From Rhabdochlamydiaceae bacterium (lineage in GTDB: Bacteria; Chlamydiota; Chlamydiia; Chlamydiales; Rhabdochlamydiaceae): DNA of 64,000 nt. Each line of letters opens with the position of its first letter. Within the stretch, counting starts at the first letter, position 1. A program made the position numbers and the translations under genes. The notes beneath the pieces were generated by a model. That model saw only the letters and a list, made by a program, of their open reading frames with translations, searched no databases and had not been told where the DNA came from. Positions 24,730-33,767 of this stretch are shown piece by piece. The stretch lies in assembly GCA_019745395.1 (NCBI GenBank), contig JAIETG010000019.1, positions 83,626 through 147,625 on the forward strand. Reading direction: 5' to 3'.

Positions 24730-26613
24730 TTAAGATGGGACTGGCAACGAGCGTACCTGATGCTCACTATTTTTTGGTTGAAGAGCCTTTTGTTTTACTT
24801 CTGCCTGCAAGATTTGGAGCAATTGCGACTGAATGGCTTGCGTATCTGGCGTAGCATATTTTGCATCTGCTAAATTAATGCTCTCCAATGGATCGTTCGT
24901 CAAATCATATAACTCAAACTGAACAACATCAGGAACAGCAGGAGCCTCGATAGGAGTACTGCATGTGCAGGACAGTGGAGCTTGGGCAAATGTTTTATTT
25001 TCAAAATACATGGCAAGTTTCCATGTCCCTTTCCCCTCTAGTTGAACCACTATAGCATTTATAAATGCTGGTTGGCTTACATAATCATAGGGAGTTCCTA
25101 CGGGATTGGTCGTAAGAGAACCTGTTAGAATTTGATCATATGTCAAAAACAAAATAGGCTCACTCAAAGCTTTAACTTCTGAGGATGTGGCCTTACCCTG
25201 TACTACATTTGATAAATTCCTTCCAACCAAAGTTTGCGAGTCTGTAAAAGTTGCTTGTAATCCATTTGTAATAGAATCTACATCAATTTCTGCCAGTCCA
25301 CAAAGTGTAGGCAGCAAATCAACGTGACTAGTAAGGATGTCGACATGTGCTCCTTGAGGCAAAAGCGTTGGCGAGTAAAACGTCAACGGCACGTGAATTG
25401 CTTCCTCATACATGTTGAACCATTTTTGAAAGTTCCCATGCGCTCCCAAAAGATCCCCATGATCTGAGGTGAAAACCACAATAGTGTTGTCGCGGAAACT
25501 GCTTTCTTGCAAAGCAGAAAGTACGCGGCCGATTTCACTATCTACTTTCTTTTGCAACGTATAATACAATTTTCTATATTCTTCTGTATCCGTTGTAGGC
25601 TGAAACCCATTCTGGTATTGCTCTTTATAAGAAGATTGTACTAAGGGTTTTGTACTTAAATCTTCATCGGCAGTCGGTGCAGGAGCAATATCTGGCAAGG
25701 TAGAATCAATTTCAAAATTGTAAGTGGGAAAGTTTTTCGTCAAATCCCCATATAGGGTAATGTCATGAGGGTTTACAAAAGAACACACGATAAACCAAGG
25801 CTGCTTATCACAAGTGCCTTCAGCATTAAGTTGCTGTAAAAGAGAAATCGTGTCATCTGCATAAAAGACATCTCTTCCAGATACTCCAATACCTGCAGAA
25901 CCTCCTGATTGGTGTGGAGGCGCGCCATGAGGTTCTGGTCCTATCCATCCGTTACTAAATCCAAAAGGACTAAGCAGATTTGCAGCGCGATACACATTTT
26001 CCAAGTGAGGATCCCGTACACCTGTTATTGCATTATAAGATAAAACCGCGTTCTGAGTTCCTGGGCTATATAGGTCATCTTTAGAGATATGCCATTTTCC
26101 GATGTAAAAAGTACGATACTGTCCTTCTGTAAAAATGTTTCCTGCCGTAGGTACTGAATACGGATTTAACCAGAACATCGTAGGATCCGTTGCGGGCTTA
26201 GCAGCTCCATCGGTTTGAGATACCCCATGAAATGTCGGATAGTGCCCGGTAAACAAAGAAGTACGACTTGGAGCACAAGCAATCGATGCGCAGTAGTGGT
26301 TCTCAAAATTTACACCGTTATCTTGTAGAAACGTTATAGTTTTCAAGTTATCACGCGTCCATTGACGCAGCTCATCGCTTTCATATACGACCGGTTTGCG
26401 TAGCTCATCGACTAAAATAAACAAAATATTGGGTTTTTGCTGGGAAGAGTTACATTTAGAGGTGGATTTTTTGGATTTCACCCCTGATTTAGAGATCAAT
26501 TTACCAGAACTAGTACGCGAGGCTTTCTCAATCTGTAAATCACTCTTTGGACTAGCACTTAGATGAACCAAGCTAAAAAAAGCAGAAACTATAGATAAAC
26601 TGACAAAACGCAT
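24730..26613 (-). CDS. Exported type I sulfatase
   Basis: A 627-residue hydrolase of sulfate esters (alkaline phosphatase superfamily). A signal peptide (MRFVSLSIVSAFFSLVHLSA) and a basic Ser/Lys linker precede KPNILFILVDELRKP, the first metal-binding strand. CAPSR (near residue 111) is the C-x-P-S-R site whose Cys is converted to formylglycine. TSDHGDLLGAHGNFQKW supplies the second metal motif. The start has AAGGAGG four bases upstream. It is monocistronic. I see no formylglycine-generating enzyme here. The substrate, for example host sulfated glycans or lipids, cannot be told from the sequence. Confidence 0.92.
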   Translation of the reverse strand: MRFVSLSIVSAFFSLVHLSASPKSDLQIEKASRTSSGKLISKSGVKSKKSTSKCNSSQQKPNILFILVDELRKPVVYESDELRQWTRDNLKTITFLQDNGVNFENHYCASIACAPSRTSLFTGHYPTFHGVSQTDGAAKPATDPTMFWLNPYSVPTAGNIFTEGQYRTFYIGKWHISKDDLYSPGTQNAVLSYNAITGVRDPHLENVYRAANLLSPFGFSNGWIGPEPHGAPPHQSGGSAGIGVSGRDVFYADDTISLLQQLNAEGTCDKQPWFIVCSFVNPHDITLYGDLTKNFPTYNFEIDSTLPDIAPAPTADEDLSTKPLVQSSYKEQYQNGFQPTTDTEEYRKLYYTLQKKVDSEIGRVLSALQESSFRDNTIVVFTSDHGDLLGAHGNFQKWFNMYEEAIHVPLTFYSPTLLPQGAHVDILTSHVDLLPTLCGLAEIDVDSITNGLQATFTDSQTLVGRNLSNVVQGKATSSEVKALSEPILFLTYDQILTGSLTTNPVGTPYDYVSQPAFINAIVVQLEGKGTWKLAMYFENKTFAQAPLSCTCSTPIEAPAVPDVVQFELYDLTNDPLESINLADAKYATPDTQAIQSQLLQILQAEVKQKALQPKNSEHQVRSLPVPS

Positions 26614-26991
26614 ATACCCTCCTTGGTGGCAACATTATGGAAGAGAACAACTTATCTCTAAGCCAAAAAAAACATTGACCATACAGTACATTCAATATTT
26701 CAACACAGTTATTTTTTGGAAAATTGATGTTTCTGTTTAGTTGTACAAGCTCTCCTCGTAGAGGTTTACGTTGTCTCGAGCTGTATACTTTTTTACTTTT
26801 GCTTTTTTCTAGATTACAGCCGCTCGTACTCTATCATTCGATAGAGGACTAAAATTATGTTCTCAAAGTCTATATGTCCCTTAGAAAGATACTGATGCAC
26901 TAAAAAAGCAAAACATCAAACACTTAAACATATTAATTTAACATTTAATTTGATAAAATTAGTTATATATAATTTAAATGGCGAGCCTTTT
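26614..26991. other. Intergenic region between divergent genes
   Basis: AT-rich spacer expected to carry promoters for the sulfatase (left) and the Inc-like gene (right). A small hairpin CTCTATC-ATTC-GATAGAG lies near 26830. No gene or RNA is recognised. Confidence 0.45.
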
Positions 26992-27573
26992 ATGAATATA
27001 CAGAATTCTATTGCAGTAGGAGCTATTGGAGTTGGGGTTGTAGGAATTGCTACAAAAGTTGCCTGTGATTATGTTTCTTCTCTGGGTATATTTGAAAAAG
27101 TAAAAATAGTGGCAAGTTTGGCCATTTTAGGATACGGAACGTATTTAGCCTCAAACTATTTGACAACAGAAAAACCACCTGCTTTGAAAGCCGAAATACC
27201 AATTTTAACGCAAAATGCAGTTAAGACGGTTTCTCAAACGACACCAAACAAGAAAACTAGTGCCAACTATCGAAGTTTAGAAGAATTAATCGATACAATG
27301 AAATATTTGTATTTAGGAAATGGATCGATTAAAACTCTAAACGATCCGTTTGAGTTTGAGCTTTCTGGGGATAGAATTTCAAATGAGGGTTATGTTTATA
27401 AGAAGGGTTGGAAAATACGCATTGGCGCTCTTGATGGAAGAATTGGATATCAACTTCCAGAAGAAACACTTGGAAAAGATCTAAGCCGTAGAGTAGACGA
27501 AAAAAGGAATGACAATCGTCCATGCAAAGAACACCCTTTAAAACATATCGAAGACCCAGATTTTAAACCATAA
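26992..27573 (+). CDS. Inc-like membrane protein with a paired hydrophobic hairpin
   Basis: A 193-residue protein from ATG 26992; the frame opens at 26950 but the first 14 codons are poor. Residues 5-55 form two membrane segments (IAVGAIGVGVVGIATKVAC and VKIVASLAILGYGTYLASNY) separated by a short loop. A cytosolic, hydrophilic C-terminal domain of about 135 residues follows. This bilobed hydrophobic hairpin is the hallmark of chlamydial inclusion-membrane proteins inserted by type III secretion. The C-terminal domain (YRSLEELIDTMKYLYLGNG, DGRIGYQLPEETLGKDL) has no match I know. Inc status is inference and needs secretion evidence. Confidence 0.6.
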   Translation: MNIQNSIAVGAIGVGVVGIATKVACDYVSSLGIFEKVKIVASLAILGYGTYLASNYLTTEKPPALKAEIPILTQNAVKTVSQTTPNKKTSANYRSLEELIDTMKYLYLGNGSIKTLNDPFEFELSGDRISNEGYVYKKGWKIRIGALDGRIGYQLPEETLGKDLSRRVDEKRNDNRPCKEHPLKHIEDPDFKP

Positions 27574-27700
27574 GTCGAAAAGACTGATTTAAAAGCCTGT
27601 TGTAATTCAAATCAGGGAAAAGATGCGTGCCTATACACCACCAAATCCTTTTTAGAATCAAAAATCATAAAAATAAAGCTTTCACATAACTTCTCTAAAA

Positions 27701-28110
27701 TTAATCGTTAAATTTGGCAGTAATAACGCCCAATACAACGTAAGCTGCTAAATAATAAACGCTATCTAGCCAAAACATCCCAAGAGTTTTTTTCCCAAAA
27801 ATAACAGGAGAGAAAATGGTTGGCACAATGAATCCCCCCAAGTTAACAGCCCAATCAAAACACCGGATGCAGCAGTTTTTGCATGAGCAATATTCAAAAA
27901 ACACCCCATAGCATAGGCAATAACTGAAGCGCTAATAAAAGCTCCTAAATAAACTCTAACAGGAACTCCGTCCGCCTTTTTTTGCATATGATTAATTAAG
28001 TCCGGCCAAAATCTCCCTAATGCCCACTGACTATAGAAAACAATTCCCATAAGAATATAAGAAACTGCTCCAAAAACAACTCCAAGCGGGCTTACTTTCA
28101 TCCATGCCAT
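27701..28110 (-). pseudogene. DUF1761-like membrane protein gene broken by a frameshift in a G-run
   Basis: From ATG 28110, chosen because GGAGGAG precedes it, the frame encodes MAWMKVSPLGVVFGAVSYIL through ASGVLIGLLTWG. It then leaves the family pattern at a run of six G (27834-27839 on this strand pair). The overlapping frame continues with GFIVPTIFSPVIFGKKTLGMF and FWLDSVYYLAAYVVLGVI. Joined, these give a complete four-helix DUF1761-type protein (GLLTW-GGFIVPTIFS...). One additional G restores the frame. This is a recent pseudogene, a phase-variable or slippage site, or a sequence error. Confidence 0.78.
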
Positions 28111-28232
28111 TGTAATGACTCCTCCCAAATTAAATGCTAACTTATAGGAGAAAATAGAATTTTTAAAAATCGTTTAATTTCCTCCATTCTCATGAGGTCC
28201 CACCCTTTAAAAAATCTAATAAATTCAGCTTG

Positions 28233-28261
28233 TTGACAATCGTTTTACATGTTAGTACTAC
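28233..28261 (+). promoter_or_regulatory. Promoter of the glucosidase gene
   Basis: A consensus TTGACA (28233-28238) is followed after 17 bases by TACTAC (28256-28261), a weak -10. The start codon of the GH63-like gene is 45 bases downstream. Confidence 0.5.
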
Positions 28262-28305
28262 GTCAAGAGATAAAGTCCTTCAACGATTAAAAAAAGCAAA
28301 TAATC

Positions 28306-31008
28306 ATGAGTAATATTATAGAAAAGCAAAGACTTTTTGAAGCTCGCGACAAAAATATTCCCTGGAAGAAATGGGGACCTTATCTTAGCGAAAGACAATG
28401 GGGTACGGTCCGAGAGGATTACAGTAAAAATGCCGATACTTGGAATTATTTCACCCATGATCAAGCAAGGTCCAGAGCCTACCGTTGGGGAGAAGATGGG
28501 ATCGCAGGAATATCTGATGAAAAACAAAAACTATGTTTTGCTATAGCCTTATGGAATGGAAAAGATCCTATTTTAAAAGAGCGCTTGTTCGGATTAAACA
28601 ACAACGAAGGCAATCATGGAGAGGATGTCAAAGAATACTACTTCTACCTTGATAACACCCCAACGCATTCCTACATGAAATACCTCTACAAGTACACTCA
28701 AGAGGCCTATCCTTATTCCACTCTTGTAGCTAACAATAAAAACCGCAATCGTAAGGATCAGGAATACGAACTTCTAGACACCGGAATTTTTGATAAAAAC
28801 AATTACTTCGATGTATTCATAGAATATGCAAAAAACTCGCCAGAAGACATACTAATTAGAATATCTATACACAATCGAGGAGAGACCCAAGCGCTTCTAC
28901 ATGTTCTTCCTACCCTGTGGTTTCGAAACACCTGGGATTGGGAAGAAAATTCATCTAAACCAAAACTACAAAAAACACAAAAAGATAAAAATTTCCAATT
29001 AATTTCAGCCACCTATCTTAATTCAGAAGAAAAATTTCTACATTGCAAAGGATCACCAGCACTTCTGTTTACAGAAAACGAAACGAATCATCAAAAAATT
29101 TTCGGAACAAAAAACAAAAGCCCCTACGTAAAAGACGGCATCAACAACTATTTAGTAGAAAAACAAACAAATGCGATCAATCCCAATAACATAGGAACCA
29201 AGGCTTCTGCTCAATATGAATTTACCGTAGATGCCGGACAAAATGTTGTAATTCAACTTCGACTTTCTAATAAAATAGAAAACGATCCTTTCGGAGATCT
29301 GTTCGAACAGGTTTTCTCTACCAGAATCGATGAAGCCAATAAATTCTACGAATCGATTACCCCATCTTCTCTAAATCCAGATACTGCCAACGTATTTCGA
29401 CAATCCATGGCAGGATTGCTATGGAGTAAACAATACTATTTTTTCGACGCTAATTTATGGTTAAAAGAGCACAATGCTGGCCCTTTTGAATTGCACAGCC
29501 GTCAATTTCGAAATAAAGAATGGTTTCACATGTTTAATGACCATATTATTTCAATGCCTGATAAGTGGGAGTACCCTTGGTATGCCGCTTGGGATCTAGA
29601 TTTCCATGCTATAGCGCTCACAGCAGTCGATCAGGACTTTGCAAAACAACAACTAGATTTAATGCTTCAATCAGCATATATGCATCCCAACGGTCAAATT
29701 CCTGCCTATGAGTGGAATTTCAGTGATGTAAATCCTCCAATACATGCTTGGGCGACTCTTTTTTTAAGCAGATTAGAGGCTGTGTCTCAACAAAAACCCG
29801 ATATAGATTTTCTAAAACGTTCTTTCTCAAAACTTTTGCTCAACTTCACCTGGTGGGTCAATCGTAAAGATCGATTTGGCAAAAACGTTTTTGAAGGAGG
29901 CTTTCTTGGATTAGATAATATCGGGGTCTTTGATAGAAGCTCCCCTCTACCTACAGGAGGATATCTTGAACAAGCCGATAGCACTGCTTGGATGTGTTTA
30001 TTTTGCCAAAACATGCTAGAACTTAGCGCGCGTTTAGCGGAATATGATGAAACTTATGAAGACTTAGCCATTAAGTTTGCAGATCATTTTTTTTGGATTG
30101 CAAACGCTATTAACAGATCTGAGCAAGAGGGAATGTGGGATGAAGAAGATGGATTTTATTATGACCTATTACGCAAACCTGATGGAAGTACATCTAGACT
30201 GAAAGTGAGATCTATTGTAGGTATTCTCCCCCTTTGTGCGGTGTCTGTAATAGATGCAGATCAAAGAGAGAAACTTCCAAAAGCAGTAGAGCATTTTCGA
30301 AATAGATTAAAACAGATGCCAGAGCTAATGAAGGGATTGCATCCTACAGGACCTGGACATCTAGGAGTTGCTGACAGGGGTATTTTAGCTCTTGTAAATC
30401 GGGAAAAATTAAAACGTATTCTCACTAAAGTATTAGATGAAAATGAATTTTTAAGCCCCTATGGAATTAGAGCTTTATCCAAATATCACCAAGAAAACCC
30501 TTATATATTTTATGTAGGAGAAACAGAATACAAAGTAAAATACGAGCCAGGAGAATCAGAATCTGGAATGTTTGGCGGCAACTCCAATTGGAGAGGTCCA
30601 GTTTGGCTACCAATGAATGTTCTAATCATTCGGGCTCTGTTACAGTACTTTCTCTACTACGGAGATGATTTTTTAATAGAGTGCCCGACAGGTTCTGGAA
30701 ATATGATGAATCTTTTTGATGTAAGTAAAGAAATCGCAAACCGTTTGACCTCTATTTTCTTGTGTAACAAAGAAGACAAACGCCCTGTTTATGGGGAAAC
30801 TCAAAAATTCCAAAAAGATCCCTACTGGAAAGATTACATTCTTTTTTATGAATATTTTCACGGAGATACCGGGGCTGGACTCGGAGCAAGTCATCAAACA
30901 GGTTGGACAGGACTCATAGGAAAAATTATACAGCTATATGGGACCTTAGATCCTGAACAATTGCTCCAAAAAGGTAAAATGGAAGCATTCCGGCAAAAGA
31001 ACTCGTAA
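28306..31008 (+). CDS. GH63/MGH1-type glucosidase
   Basis: A 900-residue cytosolic glycoside hydrolase of the MGH1/GH63-like family (bacterial glucosidase or mannosylglycerate-hydrolase-like). The N-terminal beta domain (about 1-380) includes WGPYLSERQWGTVREDYS and ALLHVLPTLWFRNTWDWEE. The C-terminal (alpha/alpha)6 barrel includes WYAAWDLDFHAIAL, HPNGQIPAYEWNFSDVNPP and the late WRGPVWLPMN with HGDTGAGLGASHQTGWTGL. Acidic residues in WDLDFHA and in the PVY-to-HGD segment are positioned like the catalytic pair. Family substrates are alpha-glucosides of compatible solutes or storage glycans. It stands alone behind its own promoter. Confidence 0.9.
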   Translation: MSNIIEKQRLFEARDKNIPWKKWGPYLSERQWGTVREDYSKNADTWNYFTHDQARSRAYRWGEDGIAGISDEKQKLCFAIALWNGKDPILKERLFGLNNNEGNHGEDVKEYYFYLDNTPTHSYMKYLYKYTQEAYPYSTLVANNKNRNRKDQEYELLDTGIFDKNNYFDVFIEYAKNSPEDILIRISIHNRGETQALLHVLPTLWFRNTWDWEENSSKPKLQKTQKDKNFQLISATYLNSEEKFLHCKGSPALLFTENETNHQKIFGTKNKSPYVKDGINNYLVEKQTNAINPNNIGTKASAQYEFTVDAGQNVVIQLRLSNKIENDPFGDLFEQVFSTRIDEANKFYESITPSSLNPDTANVFRQSMAGLLWSKQYYFFDANLWLKEHNAGPFELHSRQFRNKEWFHMFNDHIISMPDKWEYPWYAAWDLDFHAIALTAVDQDFAKQQLDLMLQSAYMHPNGQIPAYEWNFSDVNPPIHAWATLFLSRLEAVSQQKPDIDFLKRSFSKLLLNFTWWVNRKDRFGKNVFEGGFLGLDNIGVFDRSSPLPTGGYLEQADSTAWMCLFCQNMLELSARLAEYDETYEDLAIKFADHFFWIANAINRSEQEGMWDEEDGFYYDLLRKPDGSTSRLKVRSIVGILPLCAVSVIDADQREKLPKAVEHFRNRLKQMPELMKGLHPTGPGHLGVADRGILALVNREKLKRILTKVLDENEFLSPYGIRALSKYHQENPYIFYVGETEYKVKYEPGESESGMFGGNSNWRGPVWLPMNVLIIRALLQYFLYYGDDFLIECPTGSGNMMNLFDVSKEIANRLTSIFLCNKEDKRPVYGETQKFQKDPYWKDYILFYEYFHGDTGAGLGASHQTGWTGLIGKIIQLYGTLDPEQLLQKGKMEAFRQKNS

Positions 31009-31427
31009 AGAGAAAAGAGGCGCTTTTCTTATCAATATTACAAGCTATAGTCCACATCGAATTGATAAGTATGCCTCCATACCCTTTAACATGGATTTTC
31101 CAGTGCCTGTTCAAGCATTTAGCAAGAGCCTGAAAAGTCGACGAATCCGAAATCAAACGAGCAAACCAAACCTCAAGACACTAATCAGCAACAACTTAAA
31201 ATAAAAAATCGTCATTCAGCGAATTGCACCACAAGATCGACCGCGCAAATACAACAAATTAAGTCTCTTTAAATCAACATGTTAAATAAAATATTTTGGC
31301 GAGCAAGTTTAAAATCCCCAATTTAGGAATTGACATTATACAACCATAAAAACAAATAATTAACAATAAGCAAGACGCAAATCAAATAAACATAAAAATA
31401 AACTAAAAATAATAAAAAGGAGCAACT
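31009..31427. other. Intergenic region with a decayed outer-membrane protein fragment
   Basis: Contains the fragment at 31030-31140 and otherwise AT-rich non-coding DNA. TTGACA at 31330-31335 is a possible -35 box for the cysteine-rich gene, with an AT-rich stretch at 31354-31360 in the -10 position. Confidence 0.4.
31030..31140 (-). pseudogene. Remnant of an outer-membrane barrel C-terminus, copy A
   Basis: On the minus strand FQALAKCLNRHWKIHVKGYG aligns with the second copy at 31840-31958. A 12-base deletion and further indels then break the frame. Both copies retain the TGGAAAATCCATG core and the GTGGACTATAG end. It has no start codon and cannot be functional. Confidence 0.6.
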
Positions 31428-31703
31428 GTGAAAAAATCCAAATTAATATATTTTGCAATTTTATCTATCAGTAGCATCGCATTTGCTAGTGATTGTGAAG
31501 ATATTTGCGTAGGTGGATGCTCAGAGCGTGCTAGTCTTGCGTGCCCGAGTTATTGTGAGAGTGATTGCGAGGCTAAATGCGCAAGCGGAATTCCGGATGG
31601 TTGTACAGCGTCTTGTGTAACAGACTGCGAAACAAGTTGCAAATCAAAAGCGGTTGAAAATTGTGAAAAAGAGTGCGGAAGTGCATGTTCCGGAAAAAAA
31701 TGA
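31428..31703 (+). CDS. Small secreted cysteine-ladder protein
   Basis: A 91-residue protein started at ATG 31428 behind AAAGGAG. After a signal peptide (about 1-20, ending SSIAFAS) it has 14 cysteines in 71 residues. Neighbouring cysteines are always spaced by 3 or by 7 residues: C-x3-C-x3-C, then x7, then four at x3, x7, four at x3, x7, three at x3. Every Cys therefore keeps a four-residue register and the block repeats every 20 residues. The sequence between is mostly Ser, Glu, Asp, Ala. This could be a disulphide-linked rod, a metal binder or a cell-wall/outer-membrane crosslinker. The reading frame continues after the TGA with another C-x3-C (NECVNSCYE). Confidence 0.82.
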   Translation: MKKSKLIYFAILSISSIAFASDCEDICVGGCSERASLACPSYCESDCEAKCASGIPDGCTASCVTDCETSCKSKAVENCEKECGSACSGKK

Positions 31704-32281
31704 GATTTCAGGAGTCCTGGTTACAATGAGTGTGTGAATAGTTGTTACGAGTAAACTTCACGTAAACAGCCTATGCTCAAGGGGAATGGATCTCCATTCC
31801 CCTTAGTAACTTCCAATATACTACTATCTGACTGAAGTATTACCAACTATAGTCCACACCTGCTAAACCATCGAATTGGTAAGCGTGGTTCCATATATTC
31901 CCCTCACCTTTGACATGGATTTTCCAATGCTCACTAAGGCATTTAGCAAGGGTTTCATAAAGCTACCTAAAAACCGTCTAAAATCTCAAAAATTCGCCTA
32001 TTTCTCACATCAGAATGCATAGTACAGCTCTATATTCATCGCAATTTCCTCTTTTTATAAATTTATTCAAAAATTCGTCACTTCGCTATGCTGCCTGATT
32101 CTCCCGTTTGATTAGCTTGGTAATAAAGGAGTGCAATCTATCTAATTCTTTTTCAATCATATACATACACCCCATTTTTGCTGTCCCCTTCTAGCCGCCT
32201 TCTTATCAACTAAATATTAATCATTTACAGTTACTAAAAATGCGACATTTCTAATTAATTCTTACACAAACAGGAAAACAA
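31704..32281. other. Intergenic region with decayed coding remnants
   Basis: Directly after the cysteine-rich gene, the frame continues for 16 codons past the TGA. Then comes the second outer-membrane fragment (31840-31958). The rest up to the EndoU-like promoter is AT-rich with no intact frame or RNA gene. Confidence 0.45.
31840..31958 (-). pseudogene. Remnant of an outer-membrane barrel C-terminus, copy B
   Basis: The minus strand reads LAKCLSEHWKIHVKGEGNI, then WNHAYQFDGLAGVDYSW and a stop. The aromatic C-terminal residue with alternating strand pattern is typical of the last beta strand of an outer-membrane barrel. A stop codon just upstream shows that the rest of the gene is gone. It is a degenerate repeat of copy A at 31030-31140; together they flank the cysteine-rich gene. 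Confidence 0.65.
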
Positions 32282-32310
32282 TTGACTTATTTAAAATAAT
32301 TCATTAATAT
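32282..32310 (+). promoter_or_regulatory. Sigma-70-type promoter of the EndoU-like gene
   Basis: TTGACT (32282-32287), 17 bases, TAATAT (32305-32310): identical boxes and spacing to the FKBP promoter at 1345. The leader would be about 80 bases. Confidence 0.7.
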
Positions 32311-32399
32311 AAATAATTATATTAATTTTTTATATCAAATAAATTAGAAGTTGCTTACTAAAAAAACAAGTGCGATTTTTTAAATAAAAAAAGGAAAAA

Positions 32400-33704
32400 A
32401 TGATCCCGGTTAGAAATCAATCACCGAGTCCTAATCAAGAACTGAATAAAAGAAAATTTGATCAAGTAGTCTCTCCAGAGGATGCTGCGCATGCGCTTAA
32501 GCAACGTTTCACAGAAATTGGAAAGGTATCAGGTCTAGGAAAAAGAAGCATGACAAAGAACACAAAAGCTATATGCCTCCATTTTCCTCAGATTATACAA
32601 AGTGTGTCGGCAGAAATTGGAATGACAGACACGGAAATGGCACGAGTAATTCTAGGAATGATAAAAGAAGAATGTAAAGACAAGCCTTACGAAACGCTCA
32701 CAAATTCCATTTTAAAACCAGCGAATGTGTTTGGTGCTGCAGTAAAATATCTTGAAACAGCTACTACTCCTAACACCCCAGCAAACAGAGAAGCTATAGG
32801 TTCTAGCCAAGCTATAAACATACAACATTTAGAAAAAATGACTGCAACGGGAGGGGGATTCCATTTTTGCCCAGCCGATGATGAAAAATGGGTCCAAGCA
32901 CAAGATGTCTATGTAAGTCCGCAAGGAGCTGCCTACGCATCACTGCCTACCCCCAAAGATCCGACCAGAATTAAAACATCTAGTATTTTTAATCCTGATT
33001 TTGACAAGGCAACGCTTTTAGATGCGATCTTAAATAGATCTGAGGTTTTAGGACTTTACCGCCCTTTGCAATCTGACCTACTTTTACGAGCTGCGAAAAC
33101 CGACCGAGGCCATCATATTTGTTTTGAAACACAAACTAATACAAAAAATCCTGCAATTGCAGAAAGTGCTTATCCAATATATCTTTTCTTCGTTTTTCAA
33201 GAAGTTGACAGCACTGCAGAAATTCAAATTTCTTTACCGAAGAAAATAGGAGCCAATACCGCTACTGAAAAAAATATCCCCTATTCTGAATTCTCCGAAC
33301 ATGTGAAGAATACAAAGGAAGAAATACTCAGCAAAATAATCTCTGAAGATCGAATGCCTTCAACAGCAAGATATTTAAATAAAGGCAAAAAAACCTTAGT
33401 AATAGATATTACATCCAAGCTTGGCATGCCCAACATGAGGAAAGGCATCTATGTGGAAATAGATCTTGAAGAAGAAGAGTTTTTACTGATCCAAGATTTT
33501 TTAGCCCGAAAAAAGGAATCAAATACAAGCCTGAAAACAGGATCAAGCGACACCTCAAGTGCTCGATCTACTCCAAATATTTCCATAAAGGGAACTGTTT
33601 CATCACAATCCATGAAAACAGATCCCGATGAATCCACGAATCCACCTAAAATTATGGACCCAAGATTTTTATCAGACGAAAATGAAAATGGAATAGAAAT
33701 ATAG
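32400..33704 (+). CDS. Protein with a divergent EndoU-like domain
   Basis: A 434-residue protein without a signal peptide. The N-terminal third is helical (MTDTEMARVILGMIKEECKD). A central segment (about 140-220) reads IQHLEKMTATGGGFHFCPAD, VYVSPQGAAYASLPTPKDPT and IKTSSIFNPDFDKATLLDAI. In order and spacing this resembles bacterial EndoU nuclease toxins: an early His, GGGHH-type glycine-His, NGVYEA-like strand, and the Lys-Thr-Ser-T-F-F-P block followed by an acidic helix. A second His pair (GHHICFE) follows. The C-terminal tail is Ser/Thr-rich. If correct it is an RNA-cleaving effector; the match is by eye only and the catalytic set is uncertain. The ATG at 32400 is preceded by AAAAAAAGGAAAAA. 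Confidence 0.55.
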   Translation: MIPVRNQSPSPNQELNKRKFDQVVSPEDAAHALKQRFTEIGKVSGLGKRSMTKNTKAICLHFPQIIQSVSAEIGMTDTEMARVILGMIKEECKDKPYETLTNSILKPANVFGAAVKYLETATTPNTPANREAIGSSQAINIQHLEKMTATGGGFHFCPADDEKWVQAQDVYVSPQGAAYASLPTPKDPTRIKTSSIFNPDFDKATLLDAILNRSEVLGLYRPLQSDLLLRAAKTDRGHHICFETQTNTKNPAIAESAYPIYLFFVFQEVDSTAEIQISLPKKIGANTATEKNIPYSEFSEHVKNTKEEILSKIISEDRMPSTARYLNKGKKTLVIDITSKLGMPNMRKGIYVEIDLEEEEFLLIQDFLARKKESNTSLKTGSSDTSSARSTPNISIKGTVSSQSMKTDPDESTNPPKIMDPRFLSDENENGIEI

Positions 33705-33767
33705 CCCAACTTTTTAAATAGTATTTGATTAAAACGTTTGGGCAGAGGTCGCATAAAAAACGACCGA

